Notes under the pieces: model-generated
The model's database searches: none
What the model saw: only the letters and a program-made list of their open reading frames with translations
What the model was told of the DNA's origin: nothing
NCBI GenBank assembly: GCA_905116865.2
Contig: CAJHNH020000207.1
Coordinates: forward strand, 18,501-82,500
Length of the DNA: 64,000 bases
Reading direction: 5' to 3'
From: Candidula unifasciata
Taxonomy: Eukaryota; Mollusca; Gastropoda; Stylommatophora; Geomitridae
Shown here: one piece after another, positions 1 to 10,600 of the stretch
Layout: every line of letters begins with the position of its first letter
Numbering within the stretch: position 1 is the first letter of the stretch
Made by a program: the position numbers and the translations under genes

Positions 1-27
1 GCAAGTAAAGTTAAACCTATATTTTTT

Positions 28-232
28 TAGACCAACCAAATCGACACTAGGTGGGTTATGTGGTCAACACCACACTGGCTGTCTTTATGTCCCAGGACAT
101 TCCCTGGTATCTATATAGGCTGGGTGGACCTGAGAGCCAAATTAAAATTTGAAAAAATCTGCCTTGATGGGGATTTTATTGTAATCAAAGCCTTTAGCTG
201 GCAGGCGAGCGTCTAGCCACTACACTACAACA
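28..232 (-). repeat. SINE family A copy
   Basis: A tRNA-derived SINE in minus orientation. Other copies in the window (27140-27405, 49143-49420, 56265-56485) share the body: CTAGACCTATATTTTATAGACC, then GGTGATGTGGTCAGTATCAC, then GGTACCCACTC, with a tRNA-like head that reads GTGGTGTAGCGGCTAGACGC. The head carries Pol III box A and box B-like motifs (GGTTCGAA-type). This copy has a degraded head. Function: non-autonomous retroelement. Confidence 0.75.
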
Positions 233-417
233 GCTTCCAGCCCAATAGAATACTATCAGATATTTAAAAAAACAGCTTCGGAGGAAACAATTTAAAAGAG
301 AAAAGCAATGTTTCCTAGTAAAAATAAACAAAGAAAACAAACAGCGTGCACAATTATTGCAATATCCTTTTAAAATATGTAGTCAGACCAGTGTTTAGTA
401 GATTTTTGTAATTGAAC

Positions 418-672
418 TGGAGGTAGGTAGGTAGTTGTACCCGACCAGGACATCACACAAGCGATAAATACCCGGTGACATAAAGTGCCACCATAGGGAT
501 AAGGATTACCCATGGAGAGGTCCCAGAAACTCCTTTCCAATTCCAATTCGTCCAACAAAAACTCCTTTCAGCCATTAGGCCATATTTATAGCCTGGATAT
601 ATTCAGGGCCCCGGCAAAAGCCAGGGTGGGGCTTCAAAATAACAAAAAATTGCATCACACGAGGAGACAACT
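418..672 (-). repeat. Interspersed repeat family E copy
   Basis: One of at least five copies (also 12580-12780, 13945-14175, 25735-25860, 39520-39655). Shared blocks are GGACATCACACAAGCGATAA, CCATGGAGAGGTCC and GCCCTGGCTTTTGCCGGGGC-like hairpins next to TTATTTTGAAGCCC. The family is unknown. There is no coding potential, and it may be a SINE or a MITE. Confidence 0.7.
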
Positions 673-1594
673 TTTTTCAACTGGAGAATTCAGTTAACTG
701 CTTTATCGTATTTTTTCTGGATCTGTAGTTTGCATCTAATGAGACACAACATAATTGTGCAGAAGACACTAAATTGTGCACTCTATTGTTTATTTATGTC
801 TTTTTTTTTTGTACAAATAAACAGTCAAAATCAAAATCAGGCTAATTTATACCAGGTGTGTCACCTACATCTCGTCCTGGCTCCCTGCTCTAGTACTTGG
901 CCAAGAATCATGTTCTTCATTTCTGTTTCTTTCGCCGCCTGTTCGGCTTGAGCTTTGGCACCGCCCTCACCCTGATATAAGACATGTTATAAGTCATAAA
1001 TTGTGCATTACGTTTAAAAGAATACTCTGAATTCTAATGCAACTGTTCGTACTTAATTAACTCTTTCAGTACTAGGCAGATATTTTTTAAATTATTTGAG
1101 CCAAGATAGTTTACTTTAACTCTAATATTTGAATATAAGTGAGAAATAACAACAATATGACAAAGAAGACGTTTATAACAACTGGAGCAGGTTGGTAAGT
1201 GTAAAAATCAGGGCTTATTCTGGGGGTACATAACAGTATGCAGTTCCTGGACATTTTTTCAAGGAATTTATTCTCACAGCTACTGTAACTCACACTTTGT
1301 TTTGAGCACTGACACCTTTTAAAAAAAACATTTTTTTTGTTCAAGAAAAAGTCATGGCAGCAACTTTTTAAAACGTATAATGTGTTTCTGGATTTACAAA
1401 TATACATGTTGAGTTGTCAGTGATAACGGCCTTTTTTTTCATTTCAACATTGGTACCTAGAGCTATCAATTCAAAAGCTACTGTAACTACTGAATGCAAA
1501 ATTGCCTAGAGAAAAATGATAAACGGTAAAAAAATGCTCGGGGTTGGTTCTGCAATGTTGTGTCAAGCAGTGTTCCTCAAGCTTTTTCCTCCCG
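673..1594. other. No gene seen
   Basis: AT-rich sequence with short poly-T and poly-A runs. Short open frames on both strands lack any recognisable domain. Nothing else is supported here. Confidence 0.6.
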
Positions 1595-1684
1595 CGGCCC
1601 AACAAAACAGTGGAAATTGTTTTGCGGCCCAACAAAACAGTGGAAATTGTTTTGCGGCCCATCAAAACAGCGGAAATTGTTTCG
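1595..1684. repeat. 30-bp tandem repeat, three copies
   Basis: Unit GCGGCCCAACAAAACAGTGG followed by AAATTGTTTT, repeated three times with one or two changes. It creates a short periodic open frame that is not a gene. Confidence 0.95.
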
Positions 1685-1959
1685 TGACACAACTTACAGC
1701 TAACCAAACACTAAACAGAAGCAAATGTAGATTGCAGTTTTTGTGTGTGTGTTAAATCTGATGTCACAAATTCCCAATTTTCAGAAAATGTGACATTTGT
1801 TTCTGTTTAGAAATTAAATAATCTACAAAAACATCCATTCGATTTATCCTTTTGGTTTTTATAACTGACTGTTTCTTAATTCAACATTTACCATAAGCTA
1901 GATATTGTGAGGGCCCTTTGTGAGCGAATCAACAGTGTGGAGGTACAAATAGGTCATTA

Positions 1960-2150
1960 CGGTCAGAGGAAAATGGCGCTGCAGTAAGTTACCACGTGAT
2001 CTGGCCAACGCTCAACACTCAAGGGAAAGGGGAATTACTGGTACCACCAGAATTGAACTCTTCGCTTGCTACTGAAGATGGGAACGGAGTACTTATGGGA
2101 GCGTCCCGAGTGCTATGATGTTGATTCTTAATTCAATGTAACTAAATTGC
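1960..2150 (+). repeat. Interspersed repeat family G (3' part)
   Basis: Contains CTACTGAAGATGGGAACGGA, then GTACTTATGGGAGCGTCCCG and AGTGCTATGATGTTGATTCT. The same block ends elements at 3925-3985, 17985-18045 and 52020-52085, and appears inverted at 19880-19930, 20525-20600 and 23475-23550. It is probably a SINE 3' domain shared by more than one family. Confidence 0.6.
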
Positions 2151-2486
2151 CAGAGACATTTTTTTTTTTTTTTAAACACAAGCAAGAAGTCCTTGAGATG
2201 TGAATCGTACAGGCTGGAAGATAAAAGGACCTAAGCTACCAGATTACACCATGAGACAGAATTTATTTCAGGGGCCCTCATTTACTTTTCTGTGACCCAT
2301 GGGTTAAAGAAAACTGTTGTAAAGGATATGCAACTAACTATCAGTAACAGTAAATGATGTTTTGATAATCATATTATGATATTTCAAACTCATGCCAAAG
2401 AGAAAGTCTGTATTCCTGGGAACATATTCAGAAAGTATTCAAGTGGTCCTGAAATGATATATTAGTATTCATCATCATAATGTAAC

Positions 2487-2895
2487 AGGTCCTTTGCAGA
2501 ATGACGCTCTCATCATGGTCCTGAAAGAAACTTAGTCTCTCACCGGCTCTTCTACCTCAAGGATTTTCCCACTCAAAGTGTCACTTTATCCTGTGCCCAT
2601 TTTCATGCCTCTGTCCATCTTTCCTGGTACCACACTTCTTGTGTATTATCTTTTCCATTTCACTGTGGCGCTGAAACTGCCAAAGTTTTTCAGTTTCCAG
2701 GACAATATACTGTTTACTAGCCAATCTTCCTTGATGTTCAGATCTCTTAGAATGTCTGTACTGTTCTTCTTCTTTGACTGTGGTATTGAGAATCATTGTC
2801 CATATTCTCAGCTCAGAAGCCACAATTGTCTTCTTTAAAGACTGAGACAGCCCATGACTTCACATCCGTGTTGCTACAGGGAAGATGCTTGCTAT
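2487..2895 (-). pseudogene. RTE-type retrotransposon 3' fragment (family I)
   Basis: Minus-strand remnant of the C-terminal part of a non-LTR reverse transcriptase protein. It matches the better preserved copies at 10945-11645 (minus) and 42660-43165 (plus), with residues like HENGHRIK, KQYIVLETEKLWQFQ and MEKIIHKKCGTRKDGQRHE standing for the K-L-YFGH...RRGRGR region. It is frameshifted and truncated. Confidence 0.7.
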
Positions 2896-3085
2896 CAAAA
2901 TGTTGACTTCATTGCTGTTTCTGATGGTACCCAGCGATTCAAAATTTGTGAATTTTTCCAATTTTTGTACACCATTTATTAATATTTATTGCCCCCAAAA
3001 CTGCAACTACTGCCTGTATTTACTACTTTTGTGGTGTAGGAGGGGGAATATTTGTTGCCATGGACTGTGCAGGTTAGGAATTTAG

Positions 3086-3535
3086 GCTATCCTCCGAATA
3101 ACGGTCCTAAATTATCGAGCCGAAAAATATACCCTAACAGGGCCTCAGTCACGTGTCAATTGTGCACTTCCGTCGTCTTAAATTTGCGCGCTTCCGGCGA
3201 CTTCTGCCACCGCCGAGAGTATCACCCACGCCGCTCATGCGGCGTGCATTGGGGCTAAACTAGATGGCTGGGACTTATGAGCAGCAGCTACCACATCTCA
3301 TGCAGCTTCCTTCATTTTATTAGCACGTGAGTCCTAGCCACCTCATCTAGTTTAGCCCCAATCTACGCTGCGTGTGGGGGATACTCTCGGCAGTGGCGGA
3401 AGTTGCGGGAAGTTCGCAATTCGGCGGTGGCGTTACAGTCAATGGAAGTGCGCAATTGACATGTGACTGAGGCCCTGTTAGGGTATACTTTTCGGATCGA
3501 TAATTTAGAACCGTTATTCGGAGGATAGCCGAAAT
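3086..3535. mobile_element. Palindromic MITE (foldback element), complete copy
   Basis: The two ends are long inverted repeats: GGCTATCCTCCGAATAACGG on the left and its complement on the right. Homology continues inward through TATACCCTAACAGGGCCTCA and the AATTGCGCACTTCC region, and to GGGGCTAAACTAGATG near the centre. The arms are over 150 bp and leave only a short centre. It has no coding capacity. Relatives lie at 23942-25312 and 40366-40545. Confidence 0.85.
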
Positions 3536-3659
3536 TTATTTTGGCCCTGAAATAAAATAGTTTTTAAAAATCCATAAACTTACAGAGGCTTTGAAGCTGG
3601 TTCAATGTCATAATAACTGAGGGGAGGGGGATGTTGTTAAGGTACTATTCAGATATAAA

Positions 3660-3990
3660 TGTACCGGGAAGCTGCATGGTCTCGAGGTATGGCATCCACC
3701 CCAAGTGCTGGAGGTCCCGGGTTTAGGCTGGGATTTTTTTTACGTGGGCTTCTAGTAATTTTCCCTGGTCTCTGGGTAGTAAGATCGGATGCCTCTGTGT
3801 ATTGTTGTGCATGTAAAAAATGCTTTGGCAGGTGGAAATTTAAAAGAGTAGCATAATGGTGCTGCACTGGCAAAATTAGGAGTTAAAATCCACTTTAAGT
3901 ATTTCAGGATCTTTGCCAGTGCTTGAGTCAGAAGTAGAACGGAGCACTTATGGGTTACTACCCTTGTGCCATGATGTTAATCTGTTGTCT
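3660..3990 (+). repeat. SINE family B copy
   Basis: The head GGGAAGCTGCATGGTCTCGA with GGTCCCGGGTTTAGGCTGG resembles a tRNA gene with box B, followed by TTCTAGTAATTTTCCCTGGT and GTAAGATCGGATGCC. Copies are at 37168-37286, 39145-39410 (minus) and 51708-52090. The 3' end carries the family G tail. Confidence 0.75.
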
Positions 3991-3999
3991 AAGTCTAAA

Positions 4000-4660
4000 C
4001 CTAAAACGTATAATTGGGACTAAAAGAGTTAAGTTAAAGGTGTTTTGCTAGCTGCACTCGCCATTCATTGCCTGCAATTCCTATGCCTCCCTCTATAATA
4101 ACAGCAGTGTCTGTAGTCGCTACAGTATACTACTATCGTTTAGAAAGATGCCAACATAGAATAATTTACTATTATATACTGCAGTTTCGTTTATGAATTT
4201 ATGAGACGATCACAGATGGGTAGGCCTACCTACAACCCCTCAAAGTAATCTGCGTGATAAAGAAAAAATACTAAATAGTTTCTGTTTCTGTTTATGTAGG
4301 TCATGCCTTACTCCGAACAACGGCAAAGTAGCAAAGTAAATAGTGTCAAACCATATCTAATGAATTAGAGAAATGACTTATGTATCTGAAAAATATAATT
4401 CTGAAGCACGACAAGTGCTACCTGCTGCTGTTGTCTCATTTCAGCCATGCGCTTAGAACGAATCGCTTCCAAACCGTTGTCTGCCATTGCGAAGTTTGTC
4501 TGGTGGGTATCACATCACCCAGTAGCAGTAGCGTCCCTTGTTACTTTATAGAATAAAATTATCCGTTGCGACATATACGAAACAAAATATGTATGTATTA
4601 CGTATGTATGTGTGTATGTTTGTATGTATATGAGTGTGTGTATGTACATTGCCGTACAGA
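4000..4660. other. No gene seen
   Basis: Unique-looking AT-rich sequence with a short GTAT/TGTG-rich stretch at 4588-4650. Nothing else is recognisable. Confidence 0.55.
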
Positions 4661-4664
4661 TGGC

Positions 4665-5220
4665 AGCTTGTTTAATTTGAGGAGGCTTCGAGCTCAAACA
4701 AAAACTAAAACAACTACAATTAGGGACCTTTTATTTGCTGACGACTGCACTCTAAACTCCAGCTCTGAGGCCAGTATGCAGCACACTATCAATTATTTTC
4801 TGAAGCCTGTACCAACTTAGGGCTACCTATAAACACTACTACAATTGTTGTTATCTGTCACCCGGCTTCCATACAAATTACCATAATCCCACTATCGCAT
4901 TAGTCGGCGCATTCACTTATCTTCTTGTCAGTACCCTATCTCTGAAAGTCGAACATCCACGACGAGATCAACGCTAGAATCTTAAAGGCAAGTAGCAGTT
5001 TAGGCTGAATTTATTCCAGTGTCCAGAACATATGTGGTATTTCCCTGCTGACCAAGCTAAGGGTTTACAAAGCTGTAATTCTTTCAGTACTGCTCTACGC
5101 TTGCGAAACGTGGATTGTGTTTTAGTGTCATGCTAAAAAGTTGAATCAGTTCCATATAACTTGTCACAGAAAGCTGCTCAAAATCGAATAGCAAGATACG
5201 ATCACAGTACTGTGGTTCTT
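4665..5220 (+). pseudogene. Non-LTR reverse transcriptase fragment
   Basis: A degraded open stretch contains RDLLFADDCTLNSSSEASMQ, the catalytic (F)ADD motif of reverse transcriptases with the following helix. Further on and in shifted frames come YKAVILSVLLYACETW and HRKLLKIE, the thumb-region motif (LLYGCE.W) of RTE-like proteins. Several stops and frameshifts make it a dead copy. Confidence 0.75.
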
Positions 5221-5239
5221 GATGGGACAAACTATTCGC

Positions 5240-5782
5240 CGACGACCAAGCACTCATAGCAGAAAATACGGAATGCCTACAGAAACACCTAAATCAAATT
5301 AGCAACAAAGGGGAGGAATATAATATGAAAATAAATACTACGAAGACAGAGACCATGATGATAGGAAGACATACAGACAATTTAGGAATAAATTTTAAAA
5401 AACCACACCCTGAGACAAACAGAGAAATTAGCATTTGGGAGCCATTTTCACATCAGACCGAAAACTGGACAGAGAAATTAGCTCCAGATGTGCCAAAGCT
5501 AATCAAGTAATGGGGTAACTATCTCCCCTGTTGACACACAAGCAGATACCTTGGAGTACTAAAGGGAATCTTTTCAGAACTATTTTTTGGCCAACACTAT
5601 GCTATCAATGCCAAACGTGCACACTTACATCATTTAATGAACGTAAAATTATGACAACAGAGATGAAATGCATTAGAAGAGCTGCAGGAGTTTCAAGGAA
5701 AGACAGAATACGAAATCATGAAATCAGACGAATGCTAGGAATAAAGCCAGTCTTACAGGTCATTAAAGAACAACAAATTAAG
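5240..5782 (+). pseudogene. RTE-type fragment, family II, left half (split by insertion)
   Basis: Encodes LFADDQALIAENTE-like and MKINTTKTETMMIGRH (fingers/palm end), then FWPTLCYQCQTCTLTSFNER and MTTEMKCIRRAAGVSRKDRI with RRMLGIKPVLQ. The reading continues at 8631 after a 2.85-kb insert. The copy at 29109-29560 is uninterrupted at the same point and serves as the empty-site control. Stops and frameshifts are present. Confidence 0.8.
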
Positions 5783-6177
5783 CTTTTTTTTTTTTTTTGA
5801 CAGTCCACACTCGCTCGCTCAACCGCCCGATCAGCCACTTGTGTCTCTCGTGGCCCGCTAACTACCCATTCGTAGCCTGATTATCGATAGCTAGATACTG
5901 GACAATACTCGCTTGACATTCGGCTGAGTGAGTTTGTCTCGACAACGCTATCGGGGTTGTCTGCGTTTGGGTTATTAGCAGCCCGTAAACACACCATTGT
6001 TGAAGACGCAGCCAGTTGTAGCACCATATAGTAACACGATTGTCTAGAGAACTGCGGAGAAAGCACGCTTGGTGTTCTTTTCAAAGCACTCAACAAGCCT
6101 TGCCGACTCTGCAGGGATCTAGCTTTCAATTGCCGCCCGACTTGCACAGCTCTATCCAGCCACAGCCACACGAAATC

Positions 6178-8370
6178 ATGGCCCGTGGCAAGAAGAATCC
6201 AGTCCAGCGCCGAGACACTAGGTCGACCTCAGCCAACAAGGAGGAAGCACCTGTCGTCGCACCAGCCCTGACGATGCCAGATCCGGTCGACGATCCTGAA
6301 GAGACGCCAGCCTCACTCACCCAGACGCCGCCAGCCCTGGACGTAGGTCCTATCGAGGCACCAGTGTACCTAGAAGTCCCCCCAGTCGTGGTGCAGGCAG
6401 CCACCAACACCCGCCCACTCAGGCAGCAGCAGCGACCGGGAACCCACAGTACAGAGATTCTGCAGTGCTCACGCTGTAACAAGGCGTGGCACACCGCCGC
6501 GACTTGCTGCAGCAGCCTAGCATGCAGATACTTTTCCCAGGCACATGATTTTAAGGAGTGCCCTCTGGCCAAGGAGGACCCAGATTTCAAGAGACCAAAC
6601 CCAAGAAGACGATGCTCAAACTGTGCAGGGGCCCACAGCGCGAGGTACCTGGGCTGTCCGTACCACAAAGAGATCAAGATGGCGTTATCAACTGACCTAT
6701 TCAGCCACCAGCAGAGGTACGTGGCACCCAGACCGAGCAGCACAAAATACCGACCCGCCTGCTCAGCCAAAAGCAGAACGCCAGAGAAGGATGCTACCAC
6801 CAGAGACCCTGAACTTGCGAGCGTAATCACGGAACTAAAGACAGAGCTCCAGAAACAGAAAACCATCGCTGCCGCTGAAAAGGCAGAAACACACGAACTA
6901 ATCTCCCTGTTGCTGGAGAAATAAAAACCCTGAAAGACGACAGGATAGCGTTCACTGCACAGCTAAGCGAAAACCAGAAAGAAGCCACAGCAACCAAAGA
7001 TAGCGTCAGCACTCTTATTGCAAGTTTGGCAGCGGCCCAGATAGCTGACGAAAGACGCAGACAGGAGGAGAGAGAGGAGAGAAGCAGAGAGATGGCAGTG
7101 CTGAAAGAAGCGAGAGAAGAAGCATACAGAGAGGTCACCCGACTTGTGCAGGCTAAAGCAGAGGCAGTCGCGGCTGAGATAGTTACCAGAACAGAGCGCG
7201 ACCTATTACAGAAAGAAAGGACTGCAGTCAGCATAGCAACTGTAATGATGTTATAAATAGGGATAATGTCAGGGGATGATTGGCATAACTGGGCAAGTCC
7301 CTGAGAGCATGGGTTTCACGGAGATATGGTGAAACGACAGGAAAGAGTGTGTCACGTGTGAATGAGGAGATCTGGGGGATTGAGAATCAGGCGGGCATTC
7401 GGTGACTGGGCCCCAGAGAGAAAGGATGGAAAATGAAGCTGTGAAGATGAATGGAGAATGACTAGAGCATGTAGATCTGAATCGGCGAGGAATGAATGAT
7501 CGAGAAGGCCAGCTGTGATGGTACCCTGTTTGATTGTCAAAGCCAGCTGTGAATATGTCAACGTCTATTGTCCGAATGCTGTAAGTGGATTCACCTGTGA
7601 TTTGTGTATTGAGCTAACGTGTAAATAAACTCGTGAAATGTGCCGCTGGTGTTAACCGTTGTTAGACGTTGTGTGACCATGAAGAGGATCATGTCTGCTT
7701 TGATTGAGTTGTGAACCTCTAGACATCAGAGCCAGTGTTAACTCTGCACCACAGATAGTCAGTGTGGAGGAGACACAAAAGGGCAGTCATTACAGCAACA
7801 AAGAAACTAAGTGTCAGCAGGAATGACAAAAGCACCCACACAGACAAATTAACGCAGAAGGCGGATAAAGGCACAGCCACTGAAGAAAAAACAGTAAAAG
7901 ATCAGGCGCAGCTGACTGAACCCGTCAAAGGTACAGACCAGGACACAGAAGCCCATAGTGGGGAGCACAGCCCCAAGGCGCTGAGGACCCTCCTCGAGGC
8001 CACCCAAGAGGAAAGAAAACTTGACAAAAAGATGGAAGCAGACAAAATCATACAAGCGCAACTGGCAGAGGCATGGGCCCATAGTTGAACCTTACAAAAC
8101 AGAGGAGATTGACGAAGAAACTGGAAACACATACTGGAGATTCAAAGGGACCCCCAACAAACGAGGGAGAAGAGCAGAACCACTGGCAGCAAACACCCCA
8201 AGGCAAACGAGGCAGACGAAAGAACTCCAAATACTAAAGAAGACACCGTGGAAACCAACTACCAATAAAAACCGCCCAAGCCGCCATAACAGATTAACAG
8301 GCCCGCCCACCAACCCGGAGAAACCTCAGCTCGCAACCAGCCAGGCACGATGCCCATCGCCAAATTGACT
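6178..8370 (+). pseudogene. gag-like ORF1 with zinc knuckles and coiled coil (disrupted)
   Basis: From ATG 6178 the frame gives MARGKKNPVQ..., a Pro/Thr-rich N-terminus, then three zinc-knuckle units at about residues 97-110 (CSRCNKAWHTAATC), 116-128 (CRYFSQAHDFKEC, the second Cys replaced by Phe) and 146-160 (CSNCAGAHSARYLGC). This triple arrangement is that of Jockey/I-type gag proteins, which bind element RNA and form RNP particles. A frameshift near 6915 ends the first open part at 6924. The next frame continues as a charged coiled coil (ERRRQEEREERSREM...) to 7240, where a solo LTR interrupts it. Removing the LTR and one target duplication rejoins VSIA-TKKLSV in frame. A last frameshift is near 8070. 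Confidence 0.85.
7241..7794. mobile_element. Solo LTR (554 bp) in ORF1
   Basis: Starts TGTAATG and ends CATTACA, a perfect 7-bp terminal inverted repeat of LTR type. It is flanked by a 5-bp target duplication GCAAC (7236-7240 and 7795-7799). A TATA-like TTATAAATAGGG lies close to the left end and AATAAA at about 7625. No internal retroviral region remains, so it is a solo LTR left by recombination, or a small LTR-like element. The interrupted reading frame closes exactly when it is removed. Confidence 0.85.
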
Positions 8371-8630
8371 CCCACCATACCCAAATCAGGCCGTCCCAGG
8401 CTATGGCCTGCCCTTTTTAGGGCAGGCCGAGATCCCTTCCGACACTCTGAAAGCAACAGCAACCTCAGGCGATTATATATACGCCGCAACAGAAACTAGA
8501 CGTCAATTGGAAAACGAATTCCATACAACTAAACACAGCCTTCGATATAATCACTGCTCAAACTAGGAGCCGGTTGAAAGAAGCGCGAATTTTTTTTTTT
8601 TTTTTTTTACCAACCAAGTCAAGTCAAGTC

Positions 8631-8870
8631 AACAAATAAAGTGGTTTGGACACCTAACAAGAATGCCCTGGTACTATCTGCCACAGCGAGCCAAACTAAA
8701 ACGTTACAACGGGTATAGAGCGTGTGGAAGACCTCGGAAAATAAGTAGTGATGGCATTAAAAACAGCCTTACAGAAATGAACATCAGTCTTAATAGTGCT
8801 CTTGACAGAGCTTATCAAAGAATATTACATCTCCCCCCAACACTTCGATGAGGTACAATTTGGAAGCGAA
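8631..8870 (+). pseudogene. RTE-type fragment, family II, right half
   Basis: Continues the element broken at 5782: CAACAAATAAAGTGGTTTGG, then ACACCTAACAAGAATGCCCT, paralleling 29309-29540 base for base with a few changes. The encoded end reads PWYYLPQRAKLKRYNGYRAC and GRPRKISSDGI. The element ends in a GAAGAAGAAGAGGAAG-like tail. Confidence 0.8.
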
Positions 8871-9665
8871 GAAGAAGAGGAAGAAAAAGTCTCGTGGCTC
8901 GCTCAAATGTAGTTGCGTAAGTCGCCTATGGCATTTCAGGCAGCGTGGATTTAGGGCGACCGAGCAGAGCTAGATGAATCGTCTAACTGATCTGACGATG
9001 TTCGTACCTTTTAATAGTTAGTTTCTGTGTTAGATCTAAATTTGCGAAAGACTGTGTGGTGGATCCGGATATCTGAGTATTTCCTCGCTCGGAGATAGTT
9101 TGAATTCAGGTCACTGGAGGCGATTTACTGATCTGGTGGTATGTTGAAACTCAAGAGTACATGTTAACGTGTTTCGATCTTTGCCATCGTTGTAATTTGT
9201 CTGAACGTATTCGTTCATTATCCTATTTCCTTAGTTGGAGTGAGTATCGTGTGGCCTTTTGAACACGTTGAATTTCGTTAACGTAATGTAATGCATAATG
9301 TACTTAGTCTGGTGTTCAGGAAAATTATCAGATGTTCAAGTGATTATTATAATTCATTTGCTTGATTAAAAATTTTGCATGTTGTTCATGCACGTGGTCT
9401 GGCTAGGCGTTGCCTGTGTAGTCATTGTTGTGCTGTTGATGTGTAACTCTGCTGTACACATATTCATTGCCTTGGTTATGAACAACAATCATGGTCCCTG
9501 CACACGAGAACTATTGTCTTTTCATCACTTTTCATTCCTTTTTTTTTGCAGTTCAGCGTGGAATTACTTATTGTGCTAACCAAATTTCTTTAATAGTCTC
9601 TTGTGTTTCTTTTTCCTCTTTCCGCTAGCAGTCACACGTACACATTTTTTTTTAAATATCCAGAA
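8871..9665. other. No gene seen
   Basis: AT-rich, T-rich sequence without recognisable coding, repeat or RNA features. Confidence 0.55.
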
Positions 9666-9669
9666 ACCA

Positions 9670-9870
9670 TAAGTTGTTAACCCTTTGGCTCGGTACTATG
9701 GATATCGCAACCCATCTGCCTTGATTCCATGAAAGATACCGCAAATCTGGGAGAAATGTGGCTTTTCTGCCCACCCCCGGGCGTGAACCCAGACTACAGG
9801 GAGTTTGTTACCTAGTCGCCGCGCAGCCAGGTTTAACCAACTGAGCTAGTGAGCAGGGCATGCGGGTAAA
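9670..9870 (-). repeat. SINE family C copy (tRNA-like head)
   Basis: On the minus strand it begins GCTAGCTCAGTTGGTTAAAC (box A-like) and has GGGTTCACGCCCGGGGGTGG (box B-like), then AAAAGCCACATTTCTCCCAG and a body ending ATGGTTTCTGGATATTTAAA. Copies at 52250-52450 and 61438-61630 are in plus orientation. The head resembles a tRNA but has an insert in the anticodon arm, so it is a SINE and not a tRNA gene. Confidence 0.8.
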
Positions 9871-10384
9871 ATTTAACTTCGTCAACACAAGGAAAACTGG
9901 TTGCAGTGAATGTGTTTTTAGGAATATTTCCTGGCTGAAACCTCAGTTTACATCACTACATGACTCTGGTACCACAAGTCATTTTCTATACCACAGTAGA
10001 TAGTACGTTTATCGTAGGCTTGCTGGACATACTTTACAATCTCTGTCAGATTTTGAATTATAACTGAGCTGGGCTAGCAAGTAGACCGAGCCTATAGTTT
10101 TTTTTTTTAAAATCTCATTTTCTGGACCCGAAGTCTAGAGAGTTCCGTCGCAAGCTACCGAGCTGAATGCTTGGTACGACACTGTGATATGTTGATTTCG
10201 CATGGTAAGTTTCTTTGTGCTGTACCCGCGACGGCTTATGTTGTTAACTGCTCTAAAGTGCCGAAACGAAATGTGAGGTCAGTGTCTTTAGGCTAAAAGC
10301 GAGTAAATACAGACAGCTGAGACAGAAAGATAGTTGGGAATTGTTGTCCATAGTAAAATAAGTAAAGGACCTTTTCCCACGCTT
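9871..10384. other. No gene seen
   Basis: No coding signal. 10120-10250 has faint similarity to the degenerate repeat at 38440-38530. Confidence 0.5.
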
Positions 10385-10600
10385 TCAGGTGTCTTTGGGT
10401 ATATATAGCTAGACCTATATTTGATTAAAAAAAACGTCCGCTTTTACTTCCCAGGACTGTTCCTGCTACCCACTCAAATCTGGATCGATCTGGGAGCCAA
10501 GGTCATGTTTGAAAACAGGCCAGCCCCTGTCAGGGCCCGAACCTACGACGTTCCGATCCAAAGGCGAGCATCTAGCAGCTAGACCACTGTGGCTTCCTGT
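10385..10600 (-). repeat. SINE family A copy
   Basis: Contains TAGCTAGACCTATATTTGAT, TTACTTCCCAGGACTGTTCC, TACCCACTCAAATCTGGATC and the complement of the tRNA-like head (GGCGAGCATCTAGCAGCTAG). It is a diverged full-length copy. Confidence 0.75.

Larger units (their letters stand above)
5783..8630 (+). mobile_element. ORF1-only non-LTR retroelement inserted in an RTE copy
   Basis: The insert is flanked by a near-perfect 12-bp target duplication: CAACAAATTAAG at 5771-5782 and CAACAAATAAAG at 8631-8642. It starts with a T run, then GACAGTCCACACTCG, holds a gag-like ORF1, and ends with an 18-T run and a short (AAGTC)n tail. No endonuclease or reverse transcriptase is encoded. At 2.85 kb, or about 2.3 kb without the nested LTR, it resembles a half-LINE: mobilised in trans or deleted for ORF2. 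The empty site is seen at 29300-29330. Confidence 0.8.

Noticed and set aside
6126..6866. 246-residue minus-strand frame
   Set aside because: Antisense shadow of the zinc-knuckle ORF1, which has the recognisable motifs on the plus strand.
9670..9870. tRNA gene
   Set aside because: Box A and B are present, but the arms do not close into a cloverleaf and the sequence continues into a repeated SINE body. The same holds for heads at 27380, 30903, 46200, 51708, 52250 and 61438.
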